Source: Podocnemis expansa
Taxonomy: Eukaryota > Chordata > Testudines > Podocnemididae
DNA length: 64,000 nucleotides
Assembly (NCBI GenBank): GCA_007922195.1
Contig: ML681964.1
Location: 5,598,445 to 5,662,444 of the forward strand
Direction: 5' to 3'
The notes beneath the pieces are model-generated. The model made no database searches. It saw only the letters and a program-made list of their open reading frames with translations, and had not been told where the DNA came from. Below, in pieces: positions 44,438 to 55,662 of the stretch. The translations under genes and the position numbers were made by a program. Position 1 is the first letter of the stretch; every line of letters begins with the position of its first letter.

Positions 44438-44510
44438 GGTGAACGTCTAGCCATATTGCAGTGAATGACAAAACTCCCATTGACTTCATGAAGCCCAGGA
44501 TTTCATCTCA
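44438..44510. repeat. Short palindromic MITE-like repeat
   Basis: GGTGAACGTCTAGCC and AGCCCAGGATTTCATCT form the arms around ACAAAACTCCCATTGACTTC. It is the same family as 41.29 kb. Confidence 0.55.
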
Positions 44511-46111
44511 GATGAGAGAAGTGTTCCAAGGTTCCCACAGGCTGGCTTGCAGGGCACTCAGAATTCACATCTGTTGCAATGGGCACTGGCAGGTACATGT
44601 CTTTAACATCTGTCATACATGCAGAGGTATCCATCTACTTTTGACATAATTGTACATACATTATTTTTAGAGACTGTAATTTTCTATGACATTTCTGAAG
44701 GGAGACCCGTTTTTCAAAGTAGTACAGCACTTCTGGAATTGACATCATAAAATTAGCCAATCAGAACTGTCCTTTCAAATGTAGACATTCCTATAATGAA
44801 ATTATACAAGACATCATTTCAATATCTAGGAAGTCAGACAACCAGCCTGAACATTTAGATGATTTTCTGAACCAATACAGAACAATCTAAGATTAGTTTC
44901 TTCAGCAAAATTAAAATCAGGTATGAGACAGGACAGATCTGTGACAATTTATTTTTCTGTCTTTCCTCTTCTTTTCTTTTTCATTCTAAATGATCATTAA
45001 GCAGTATGTATCACCATCACCATTGATCTATGAATGTGATTTGAAAATTTTCTTTCAAGTCCCCATAACAACTTCCTTTTGTTTCTGTCACTACAAAACA
45101 CCAGCTTAGTGATTTGAAAATCTCTCCAGGGAGCAGGGAGGAAGATGGTGGTAGATGGAAACAAGTATGTAATGCGTAATATTAAGGACAGAGTCACTTT
45201 CACTGCTTAGTTAATCATGACAAATTTTAGGCTGCCTCTATTTCTGTTTAACAAATGATCTGATATTCTGCAGGAAATTACTAAAAGTATTAAAATATTA
45301 ACAATAAAGACTGAGAACAAGGAAATTTGTAAGGAGATAGATATATCCAAATCTCTGCTGGACACTAAGATGCCTCCAAATATAGGGGATTCAGAGGCCC
45401 AGTGAGATAACTAGACCACATGCTTTATTGGTCGCTACTTCTGAAATGAGATTCAGCCTTTTCATGTATATGGAGATTTATTTCCTTTTCTAAACAATGA
45501 CTGTGCCAGAAATTCAATGAAGTGACAGTTTTGTTTTCAAACCTTAAAGCTCCTTCAGGGCTGGAAACCATAGGGATGTATCTCCCTCTGCAAATGCCTA
45601 CACTCAAGAGACATTTAACACCTTAGAGCCCCCTCCATTATTGCTCTTTCATCTTGTTTTCTCCCTCTTTGTGTGCGCGTGCATGTAAATTTGATCCTTA
45701 GGAAAAGAGTTCACTGGCAGTTTTCTCCACTGGCAATAGCCCACATTCCTCACACTGTAGCTGTACATATTTCTAGGTCTTACACTCTCCCAATCTTATC
45801 CAGTTATTATGAAAGGCCTGTGACCTGTTTACTCAAGAGAATGAATGAGAGATTTTTTTTTAAGAAAGGGCAAAAATTTTATGAAATTTTCTTACTGCAG
45901 CAGTCCTTCTTCCTCTCACTCATCTCCCTTCTCTATAACTAATGCCATGGTTGTTGCTGTGTTAAAGAAAATGATTACTTAAATTGAGGTGGGAAGGGAT
46001 CAGTTACTTCTCAGGCTCAGTCTGTACCTCATACAGCCACCTAACTGCTAAGGATTTGGTGCCATCATGTGGTTATTCTGATTCTGCCCAAGGATGACAT
46101 TGTTTTCTCTA
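44511..46111. other. AT-rich non-coding stretch
   Basis: No supported gene or recognised repeat. Confidence 0.5.
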
Positions 46112-46205
46112 AAACAATCAAGGAGTCCTGTGGCACTTAAAGACTAACAACTTTATTTATTGCATGAGCTTTCATGGGAGAAAATCCCCCTTCGTCAGAC
46201 ACCTC
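46112..46205 (-). mobile_element. Penelope-type 3' terminal module
   Basis: On the plus strand it reads AGTCCTGTGGCACTTAAAGA, CTTTATTTATTGCATGAGC and TTTCATGGGAGAAAATCCCC, ending at CTTCGTCAGACACC. This is the terminal module of the 12.25-kb and 17.24-kb PLE-type elements. Only the last 94 bp were retained here. Confidence 0.6.
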
Positions 46206-46849
46206 GTTTTCTCTTTTCAGAATAATTGTGATAGACTTAGTTATGACCTTATGATAACAAGGTAGGATCTCGCTTGTGTCTGTAAAAAAGAACTGAGTTG
46301 TAGTGACTTAAACATATCTGCCCAGCTTTCACAAAGCAGTATTTGAACCACAATTAAGGGTTTCTGTAGTGTAAGTAGGCAGGTATTTGGCACCTTTACC
46401 CATGCCCAGCTGATCCTCCACTTGTGCCATCTGATGCTTCTGTCCTTTCTTCTCAACCTTTGAGGGTCAGTAGACATATAAAGAAAGGCAGCTGCTAAAG
46501 CTTGACTTCTTGTGGAAACAGCTCCTGCAGGCACCCTGTACTCAAGAATCCTTAAGCACTTTGGAACTACAGGGGCAGGATTTACACTCACAAACAGGGA
46601 ACAATTCAGTTCTGTAGCTCTGTGCCCATTTCCGAGGGACAAGCTAACAGCCTCTGTCTAAGGAAGAACAGGGAACAACATACAGTTGTCACTATGAACA
46701 TTAGAGATCAGGATAGTCCCAAAATGATGGCAGTAGGTGATGATAGCTGCTGGGCAAACAGAAACCTCAGTGCTTTTCCCTACTATTTCTTTCCACAACA
46801 CACTGACAACAGAACACCCATTTATATAATACCTTTCATAAATGCCATA
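46206..46849. other. Non-coding stretch upstream of DIRS
   Basis: No supported gene. A 133-residue minus-strand frame at 46241-46642 has no recognised domain; I do not call it. Confidence 0.45.
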
Positions 46850-46882
46850 AATGAAGGTTACCCACCCTGTGCAGTAGCCAAG

Positions 46883-47034
46883 GTTCTTTGAGATGCATGT
46901 CCCTGACATGCTCCACTTTAGGTGTGTGGGCACACCCCGCACCTCAGATTGGTAATTCTGCAACAGTATCCCTAGGGGGAGAGGCGCACGACCCAGCACA
47001 GGCTGCTGTCACTTTCGCACCACTGCTGAGGCGC
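46883..47034. repeat. DIRS inverted terminal repeat (element 3' side)
   Basis: Starts GTTCTTTGAGATGCATGTCC and is the inverse of 52577-52730 over about 150 bp with scattered differences. Well-matched inner blocks are GCTCCACTTTAGGTGTGTGG, TATCCCTAGGGGGAGAGGC and CAGGCTGCTGTCACTTT. About 30 further bases outside (46852-46882) have no partner in the other terminal repeat but do have one in the ICR. Confidence 0.9.
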
Positions 47035-47130
47035 ACACCTCCCCCTGCCCCGTCCCTCAGTTCCTTCTCCACCGCGGAGACCACCCAAACAATGGGTATA
47101 CTCTGAAGCAGAGGGGAGGAGGGCAGGTAG

Positions 47131-47236
47131 TGGAGCATGTCAGGGACACGCATCTTGAAGAACCTTGGCTACTGCACAGGGTAAGTAACCTTCATTTTCT
47201 TCTTCGAGCAGTGTCCCTGACTGCTCCACTTTAGAT
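47131..47236. repeat. DIRS internal complementary region (ICR)
   Basis: The first part (47131-47195) is the near-perfect inverse of the outermost 46852-46914. For example CTTGGCTACTGCACAGGG mirrors CCCTGTGCAGTAGCCAAG. The second part (47192-47236; TTCTTCTTCGAGCAGTG, then CTGCTCCACTTTAGATG) is the inverse of the opposite outer end at 52690-52728. The ICR thus equals the complement of the two element ends joined head to tail, the template that closes the linear product into a circle in the accepted DIRS replication model. Confidence 0.88.
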
Positions 47237-47242
47237 GATTAC

Positions 47243-48240
47243 CTAGCATTCCCCATGAGTGGAGGAGGGACCTTCGGAGTTCATGTTGTGGGCGGATCTT
47301 AATACTGCCAGGCCCACTGCCGTGGTAGAGCTGGAGAAAGTCTCTATTGCATAATGTTTAATGAAGGTATCAGCTGAGGACCATGTGGCAGCTTGACAAA
47401 TGTCTTGGATGGGAACATTTTTGAGAAAAGCAATTGACATCGCCAACGATCTAGTAGAGTGGGTGTGAATGGGTTAAGGAGGTCATTTGCCTGCTAATGA
47501 GTATGCCATTCTTATGCAATTAGCTATCTAGCTAGAGAGTCTTTGCTTAGAAATAGACTCTCCCTGGGAACTCTCCACAGAAGATACCAAAAGTCTAGGG
47601 GTCTTCCTAAATGGCCTGGTTCTTTCTAAATAGAAGGCCAATGCTCTCCTTACATCTAGTGTGTGCAAGGCCACCTGTTGTGGGTTGGTATGTGGCTTGG
47701 GGAGAAACACAGGCAGGAGTAATTGTCTGATTGAGGTGGAAAGATGATGTAATTTTGGGAAGAAACTTTCAGTGTGGTCTGAGGCTAACTTTATCTTTGT
47801 AGAAGGTAATGTACGGAGGATGCGCCTTTAGAGCCGTGAGCTCGCCAACACGCCTGTCTGAGGTAATTGTGACCAGGAATGCCACTTTCATAGACATATG
47901 CAGAAGTGAGTTTGTTGCCAGTGGTTCAAATGGCGGTTTTGTCAAGGCTTTAAGTACTAGTGAGAGGTCCCACAGGGGCGCAGGAGGGTGGACCTGGGGA
48001 TATATATTTTCTAGACCAACCATAAACCTCTTTATTTTTGGGTGAGAGAACAATGAGGTATTCTGTTCATGCACGTGGAAGGTGGAAATGGCCACAAGGT
48101 GCACTCTGATTGTACTAATGGCAACACCTGTGTCTTTGAGGTTTAACAGATAGTCCAACACATCCAGGATAGGACCATCCTGAGGATTCACTGATCGTCG
48201 CTCACGCCATGAGGAAAAATGCCATCACTTCTGCAGGTCA
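47243..48240 (-). pseudogene. DIRS tyrosine recombinase, broken
   Basis: This enzyme would integrate the circular DNA through a Tyr-DNA link. The N-terminal part (from about 48240 down to 47769) carries the SAM-like binding region (ILDVLDYLLNLKDTGVAIST, IRVHLVAISTFH) and the catalytic Arg in SDRRVGELTAL (residues 111-121 counted from 48191). It ends at a stop at 47769. After a gap with stops and a phase change, the catalytic domain resumes with HSTRS (the H-x-x-R box at about 47450-47461), then VPIQDICQAATWSS and FIKHY, whose Tyr at 47351-47353 is the expected nucleophile. All key residues are visible, but in two phases. Confidence 0.85.
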
Positions 48241-48529
48241 GTGTATCTAGTAGCAGGCTTCCTGCTGTTAAGCAGGACGTGTTTGACTCTGTCTGAGCAT
48301 TGTGCTTCTATGCTATCGAACCATCCAGATGTCATGCAGTCAGGTGGAGTCCGTCCAGATGAGTGTGTAGTAACTTTCCTTGTTTCTGGGACATGAGAGT
48401 TGTCATCAACAGGAGAGTGATCAGTGAACTGATGGACATGTTCAGAAGGTAAGTGTACCAATGTTGTCAGGGCCAGGCTGGTGTGATCAGTATCATCCTG
48501 GCCCTGTCCTGTCGAATTTTCCCTAGGAC

Positions 48530-50186
48530 TCACAGTATCATGGGTAATGGGGGGAAGGCATATAGCAGTAGGTGACCCCAGTCAAGGAGAAATGCATCTC
48601 TTTCTGAGTCCTGACCCATGCCTCCTTGTGACCAATACCTTGGGCACTTTTTGTTCGCGAAAGTAGCAAAGAGGTCTATGATTGGGAAAACCCCATCGAT
48701 GGAAGATTGTTCGTAGAATGTTGTCCCAAATCTCCCACTCGTGTGCACTGTTGAACACTCTGCTCAAAATATCTGCCATTTTGTTGTCCCTGCCTGGAAG
48801 ATATATTGCTGATATTGTTATGCCGAGCAGAATGCACCATTCCCACAACTTCACGACTTCTGCGCAAAGGGAGCGTGAGCAAGCTCCGCCCTGTCGAGTT
48901 ATATAGTACATGCAGGTGAGATTGTCTGTTTTGATCTTTATTGTTTTGCCTGCTATGTATGAAAGAAAGTGTCGACATGCATTCCGCACTGCTCTCAGTT
49001 CCAACAGGCTTATATGTAGAGACCTTTCATGTTGAGACCATTTTCCCTGAACTGTGTGTTGTAACAGGTGAGCGCCCCATCCAATCAGAGATGCATCTAT
49101 GGTGATGAACACAGCTGGCTGTTGGATTACAGATGAGACTCCTTGGAGTAGATTATCCAGTTCCTTCCACCAGTTTAAGGAATCCTTGATCACCTGTGGC
49201 ATACAGAGGATGTACCTGAGAGAATGTCTTCTTCTTGTGAAGTGTGTTAGGAGCCAAGCCTGTAAAGGCCGCATATGAAGTGTGGCATGCTGGACAAGGT
49301 ATGTAGTGGCCTTCACGTGCCCAAGATTCTGCATGCATACTCGAGCTGGTATAGTTGGGGAACCCTGGACAGTGAGAATAAGGTCCCTTATGGCTTTGTA
49401 TCTGTCTTGCGTAAGATAGGCTCTTGCTGATTGAGTATGAATCCGGGCACCTATGATCTGTATCTCCTGAGAAGGGATGATGGACGACTTCTTGTAGTTT
49501 ATAGTCAGACCCAGAGAGAGAAAAAATCGCTTTGTTGTCTCTACTGCTCGTAAAGCCTCCTGATATGTTGGCGCCCTTCTCAGGAAATCATCCAAATATG
49601 GGAAGATCATAAGTCCGCATTTGTGCAATGAAGCCACGACTGGAGCCATCATTTTTGAAAATACCCTGGGTACTGTACACAGGCCAAATGGGAGCACCGT
49701 ATATTGATAATGTCTGTCTAGGACTGTAAACCTTAGAAATTTCTTGTGAGCCGGCTGGATTGGCACTTGAAAATAGGCATCCTTCAAGTTGAGGGAAGCC
49801 AACCAGTCCCCTTTCTCTAATGATGGGAGTATCGATGCAAGAGTTACCATCTTGAACCTTTGTACTTGTACGAACTTGTTGAGATTTCGCAGGTCTAAAA
49901 TCAGCCTCCAGCCTCCTGTCCTCTTTTCTGTGAGGAAATATCGGGAGTAAAAACCCCTGCCCACGTAGTCCTTCGGGACTTCCTCTATTGCCCCCAAATG
50001 AAGAAGATTGTGTATTTCTTGTTGGAGGAGTTGTACGTGAGTTGGGTCCCTGAAAAGGGACAGGGAGGGGGAGTGAGTTGTGAGTCTTGAGATGAAGGGG
50101 ATGGAGTAACCCTGGCTGATGACTTCCGTGACCCACTTGTCGGATGTTATGCACTTCCATTGATGAAAGAAGGGAAGTAATCTGTT
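48530..50186 (-). pseudogene. DIRS reverse transcriptase/RNase H, broken
   Basis: The main open frame is 49997-48582. In phase with it, sequence upstream to about 50186 also reads well (PFFHQWKCITSDKWVTEV) before a TGA at 50187-50189. RT: WRLILDLRNLNKFV, LNLKDAYFQVPI (Asp 73 counted from 49997) and FPYLDDFL (YLDD box, residues 134-137). RNase H: ITIDASLIGWGAHL, SLLELRAV, IKTDNLTCMY and LPGRDNKMADILSR, with all four acidic residues. Near 48685 the phase changes. The conserved DIRS block DLFATFANKKCPRYWS and LLLYAFPPLPMI continues in another frame to a stop at 48530. The enzyme would copy the RNA and remove it from the hybrid. Confidence 0.9.
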
Positions 50187-50416
50187 TCAAAAGAAAAGGA
50201 GGTGCTGATATGGTAAATTCCTGATCGAGTTCGGGGTGGTTGGACAATCCTTCGACTGTGACATCAAAATTGTTGTTTCAAGTTTGCTGACTGAGGATTA
50301 GAAGAGTGTTGGTTGTTTTGTCTACTTCTGTGTGGTTGCCTGGATTTGGATCTGGTATTATCAAACCTCCTGTTGGGTTGATATTCCGCAAACCTATTAT
50401 TATAAGCCTGGTATCT

Positions 50417-52371
50417 TTAGTACTTCTTAGTGGTTGCTGGAGTATATATTCCTAGTGTCCAGAGCGTTATCCTGGAATCTTTGAAAGTATTCATAATCTC
50501 GTCTGTTTTTCTTGCAAATAGCTTATCTTTATTGAAAGGGAGATCTTTTATAATATTCTGCAACTGCTTTGGCAGACCGGCCGTGTGGAGCAAAGAAGAT
50601 CTCCTCATCACAACAGCCATGCCCAAAGTTCTTGCCACTACATCCGCAGCATCCAACGAAGCCTGCAGGGCAGTTCTGGCTACAAGTTGCCCCTCTCTTA
50701 TTAAGGAATTAAACTGGTCTTTCCTATCATTGGGAATAAAGTCAATAAAGTCTGCTATTTTGCTGTAAGTGTCATGGTCATAATTGGAGAGGACTGCTGT
50801 ATAGTTCGCCACTCTTAACTGTAATGCAGCTGAGGTGTAGACTTTTTTACCAAGGATATGCATCCTCTTGTCTTACCTATCCACTGGCTTAATTCTGTTA
50901 TAGGCCTGCTTGGATCTTTGAGCTGCCGCATCGATGACCAGGGAGTTTGGCTGAGGGTGCGTGAACAAAAACTCAGTGCCCTTAGGAGTGATGAAGTACC
51001 TTTTATCTGCCTTCTTGTTGGTAGGGGCAGAAGATGCCGGTGTCAACCAGATAGCATTTGCTGGCTCTATTATTCCATCATCCATGGGCAAAGCCACTTA
51101 GGTAGACACAGAAGCTTGCAGGATTCTATAGAGCTTATGCTGTGAGGTGGAATCGTCCTGCGTAGGGATGTCCAAGCTATCTGCCACCCTTTTAACTAGC
51201 TCCTGAAACTGTTTTAAATCATCAGCCCTTGTTTCTTGGGCTGGGCTCTTATGGGGCTCCAGTGGGGTAGGCATTGTCTTTAGCATTTGCATTTGAACTG
51301 GGATTGCAGAGGGTTGCAATTGCTGTGGTTCAGGTTGCTGCAACAGAAACCCCTGTGATGTAGAAGGTAAGGCAGAGTACTGGGGCCAATTGCCCCACCC
51401 CATCCATGGCATGTTGAATGGAAAATTCATAGACCATGGGGGAATTTGCCATGCATACCCCATATTGGCATTCTAGGGTACAGCTTGCGAAGGCTGGTGC
51501 TCTGGGACAACCGGTACAGCAGAAGGTTCCATGTCTGGTGAAAGGGGACTCTCCCCTGAAGAACTGGAGAATAGGGGAGCTGCTCCGCTGAGAGGTCTGG
51601 GTCAAAGAGTGGTGATTTTGAGGAAGAATCACTCACGAAATCTTCCTTAAGCTCAAGATGGTGAGATTTACACTTATGTTTCTTAAAAGATGAATCAGTC
51701 GAAATGACTGACTGGGAGGCACATTGCTGAAGTGGCGGATGAGCCTCAGGCTGCAGCTGCTGGAGGAGCACTGGCTGTGTAAGCGCTGATGGTGCCAAGG
51801 AAAAGAATTGCAGCGCAGGTGACGGTGCTGGCAACTGGATTAGCCATGGCACCGGTTGGAGAAACAGTGCCAGCGCTGGCATTGTAAGCACCAAGGCAAC
51901 CGTTGCTGGCACAGAGGCGGTGCTGTGAGCACTTGGTGGTGCCGCTGCCAGTTCCACAGTTTTAACCTCTTGCCCAGGCTCCATTCTTGTGCTCTTGGGA
52001 CACTCACCCCTGTCGGGGGATTTGGTACCTGAGGGTTTCAGCCCCTCAAGGGTACTATGTCCTTTTCCATTGCCGTTTGACATTTTGGGAGGCAATGGGG
52101 ATGGCGCAGAGGAGTGGCACTTCTGCGCTGCCTCTCTGCACTGAGGAGACCAGCCAGGATCAGAAGCCAGATGCAGGGAGCCTTCCATTGAGAGCAACTT
52201 AAGTTTTCTCTCCCTGTCCTTCCTGGCTCTGGAGGTCAGGTGACGGCAATGATCACATTTGTGCATCAGGTGCCCTTCGCCCAGGCATCAGATACAGCTT
52301 CTGTGGCCATCCAATGCGGGCTTAGCCTCATTACATGAGGTGCACCACTTAAAGCCTGAGGGGCTAGGCAT
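50417..52371 (-). pseudogene. DIRS gag-like ORF1, broken
   Basis: A capsid-like ORF1 is inferred from position and composition. A start at 52371 gives an N-terminus with WCTSC, RSC, CLGEGH and HKCDHC, a compact Cys/His-rich region. It is cut by TGA at 52288-52290, where CGA (Arg) may have decayed at a CpG. The middle is Ser/Pro/Gln-rich. Between about 51555 and 51600 the phase shifts. Downstream in the new phase stops lie at 51473-51475 (TAG), 51098-51100 (TAA) and 50873-50875 (TAA). The last part (50863-50417) contains LQLRVANYTAVLSNYDHDTYSKI and helical-looking sequence typical of the DIRS gag C-terminal half. Confidence 0.75.
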
Positions 52372-52576
52372 TGGCGCAGTAATTCGCCTCACGTTGTTTG
52401 GTTTTTGGGTTTTGTTTTGTTTTGTTTTGTTTTGTGTTACTAGTTCTTTTCTCTTTGTTGTTCTTTTTTTTTTTTTTTTTTTGTAGGGGAGTAGAGTAAG
52501 TAAGAGTCAGGAGCTGCCGTAGTTTCCGTCCTTGGTCGGTTGGAAAGGAAGTGAGGGACAGGGGTGCGGGGAGGCT

Positions 52577-52730
52577 GGCGCCTCAGCAGTAGTGCAAAAG
52601 TGACAGCAGCCTGCACTGGGTCACGTGCCTCTCCCCCTAGGGATACTGCTGCAGAATTTCCAATCTGAGGTGTGGGGTGTGCCCACACACCTAAAGTGGA
52701 GCATATCAGGGACACTGCTTGAAGAAGAAC
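52577..52730. repeat. DIRS inverted terminal repeat (element 5' side)
   Basis: The inverse partner of 46883-47034. It ends CTTGAAGAAGAAC; beyond this, pairing with the ICR is lost, which sets the element boundary at about 52730. Confidence 0.9.
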
Positions 52731-54971
52731 AAAGTGTTTTACAATAGTGACTGAGACAGCAGTAATTCAGGCATTGTTTGTACAAATGCAGCCAGCATTA
52801 TGTCGTTAACACATTATCACACATCGCTGGACAGCCCTGGATCAAATTCATCCCTGCTGTAACTCCGTTGATTTCCAGAGCATATACCAATGATGGACGT
52901 GACTCTGGGATTTTATTCAGGAAGAATATTAATCAAGAAACAGGACACTCAGTCATACTCTTTAAGAAGTCTCATCTAGGTTCTTTAAGCTTCCATCTGA
53001 ATGGCTGCCTGAGATAAGCAAAGAGACTTTTAACTTCCTAAACAGATATTACTGCCTGCAGAACCTCTCTCAATAGTGCTACTCTGTAGTGTAAGCAATA
53101 GTCATGAACCATCCCTGTCTGAGACAGGGCTGTAATTCCTAACATTTTGGCTCAGATCTGAGAGTGCTACCAAATGAACCTGACAGCCAATTAATCCAGG
53201 TCACTCAACTGTGCCATGAAGTACATTTCCTTGCTAGCTGCTGCAAAAGTATGCAGAACTGTGATTGAGCACCTGTAGAATTGGAGTAAATCTTTCAAAG
53301 CAGAAAAAAAATGGGAGAACATTCCCATAGGACAGCAATCAGGTGAACATATTTCCTTTTTTGTTTGCAATCCGTGTGGACATGGATGGCACAAGGGATG
53401 ATAACATCATATAGGGCATTTCACTTGTAAATTTAAACTCAAGTCCTTGGTGATTCTGGTCATTTCCAAATTAGATGGTCTATGGGTACTGAATATGTTG
53501 TGTTAGTCCATCTCCTAATGGAAAGGTGTTCATATCCAAAATGTAACCATCATAAATGGCACACTCAGTCTAAGGAGGAACAAAGACTAACTGACCCAAA
53601 GTCTGAATTACTCTCTCACTTTTAGAAGCTGTTAGTCCAGGTCAAGGATGATAGATGGTATAGGGAAGCTAGTATAGAAACTAAGGCTTCACTTTGGATA
53701 AACAGATAACCTCATTGTCCAAGGCTGCAACAGCACCCAGTAAAGGTAGAAATGATTGCCAGATTTGAATTTTAGAAGCAAGATAGTTTGGTTCCTGTTT
53801 GATTCAGAGACTTTACATTTTTCTTTAAGGGTCTCTGTGTAATGAAGGTTCATTTTTTTCCTATTACATCAGATTGCTGTCCAAACCCTGTTCAGTAAAG
53901 TAAACGGGAAGGAGTTAAAACTTACACACTTATATCATAAAATTAAGTTTCTGGGGCCAGACTGTTGCTGGTCCTCCATGGGGGAGACAAGGTATGGGTA
54001 GTCTCTTCCTCCTCCCCTCTCCTTTCTCTTTGCATGCCTGCAAAAGAGACAACTTCATTCATTTTCCATCTAGGTAGCAAGTAGGGAGTTGAAGTTATTG
54101 CCCCCTCCATGATGGTTCTACCCTTTCTGTGGGTGGGAAGTGCATTCTCCATCCTTTAGAAGGTTGTACTGGTTGCCATTCTGAGATGCCTTCTCCCAGG
54201 GTTCCCAAGGAGAATTTTCTTTGCATGATACAGAACACAGGAATCACTTGTTCTCATTCCCTTCCCTACTCTTGCCTCTAATATTAATGGGCTGGTGTGG
54301 CGTGGGAGTAAAAATGCCTCTAAACCTGTTGCTAGCATAGACTCTCTCCTCCCTGTCTGTGCCAAAGCAGTAAAATCCCTAATGGACATTTTGCTTAGAG
54401 TTTGAAGAGCCAAATTAGCCTTCCTGACTTATAAATATTATTAAAAAGGCTCTTCAAAATTAATATAGCACTGTTCAAATAAAGGTCATTTTCCTGTTGC
54501 TTTTCTGTGGAAAGAAAAGGAATTAAATACGAGCTCTAATGTCAAAAACCTCATCCAACCTCTCTATTAAGAGCATGTTGTATTTTCATATTTTCCATGG
54601 GTTTATTATATGGAGAACTTTGTCAAAAACCAGACACTGGCTCTGATAGACCCACTCAATAGCCTATTTTCCCAAAGGGACAGTTATTTTTGTGATCTTT
54701 CCATGTCATGTATGTAATCCTCTCTCATGTTTTTATGCAGATGAAGATCTGGACATCAAAGCGAAACCCATGCAGGAAATAAACAAGAGATGGGCCCCAG
54801 CTGCAAGGTTTTCGAACAACAGAAGAATCTGAGCTTTCCCAAAACATGGGGATGTTTGGATACAAGGAGTAACCAAGTTTCTGAACTAAACTGGAATGAC
54901 AGAGAATCTTCCCCATCCCTCTTCTGTAGCCAGATGCCTACAACTGAATTAGCTCCTGTCCAGTTGGGATA
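52731..54971. other. Non-coding stretch
   Basis: Mostly AT-rich. Near 52845-52915 a block ATCAAATTCATCCCTGCTGTAACTCC resembles one arm of a short palindromic repeat known from bird and turtle DNA. On the minus strand, 54413-53943 holds two frames in the same phase separated by a single stop (54153-54155), without any domain I know. No gene is called. Confidence 0.45.
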
Positions 54972-55165
54972 GTGGGGTCTAGTGGATGAGATAATGGACA
55001 AAGAACAAGGAATTACCCACATTGTATTCCCAGCTCCTATCCAGACTCCTTCATTAAGTCACCTGACTATCTGTAAAATGGAGGCAATAACGCCAAGTAT
55101 GGGGATGGGGAGGAAGTTGTAATGGTTAAATAGTTCATATTTGTAAAATTCATGGAAAATTATAT
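54972..55165 (+). mobile_element. MIR-type SINE, nearly full length
   Basis: A tRNA-derived head (GTCTAGTGGATGAGATAATG near 54977, and TGTATTCCCAGCTCC near 55022 in place of the B box) is followed by the MIR core/tail block CACCTGACTATCTGTAAAATGG. Downstream, TAAATAGTTCATATTTGTAAA corresponds to the end of the family. MIR is ancient and shared by amniotes. The copy is diverged, as expected. Confidence 0.68.
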
Positions 55166-55662
55166 AAATCACTTCTGTTACTAGGCAATTAGCAATGCCA
55201 AGATGCCACCTTGCTTGGGAAGCATCTATTTCAAACCTTTTAAAAGCTGGCACCAATGCACTGAACCCAGCACAAGCTCCCTCTGTGCCCATCCCACTCT
55301 ATTTCAAGGATTTTCTGCAGCCATCTTCCTCATTCCTACACACCTGGAGCTCTGCATATCCCCTCCTCCCATTCTCCCATCCCCACCATGGCAGGGTCTC
55401 TCTGTGGCCCCATGACCTTTTTCCCCAATGCTACTATCCTCTAATGTCAGGGTGCACTGGGTGCCTGTCCCCATTCCCTCCATCGTTAATTTGTTTTCTA
55501 ACTGAGAGATATATTAAACTGCGTGAGCAGATCTAAAATTGGGAATACTGTTATGCTGCAATGTATTATTGGCTGCCATCAACCAATTGTCTATAGCTGA
55601 AAGACCTACAGAGGTGGTTAAAGTGGGTGGGTCTAATAACCAGATGGCAGGGGCTCTGTGGG
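55166..55662. other. Non-coding stretch
   Basis: No gene recognised. A C/T-rich part at 55300-55500 allows a 113-residue open frame without motifs, which I do not call. Confidence 0.45.

Larger units (their letters stand above)
46850..52730 (-). mobile_element. Nearly full-length DIRS-type retrotransposon
   Basis: A tyrosine-recombinase retrotransposon of about 5.9 kb on the minus strand. In element order (from 52730 downwards) it has a left terminal repeat, a gag-like region, reverse transcriptase/RNase H, tyrosine recombinase, internal complementary region (ICR) and right terminal repeat. The two terminal repeats are inverted, and the ICR is complementary to both outer ends, which is diagnostic of DIRS elements. 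No flanking duplication is visible, as expected for integration by recombination of a circle. Every coding part has stops or frameshifts, so the copy is inactive, yet its motifs are clear. A (TTTTG) run (52410-52435) and a T run (52466-52482) lie in its 5' untranslated part. Confidence 0.93.
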
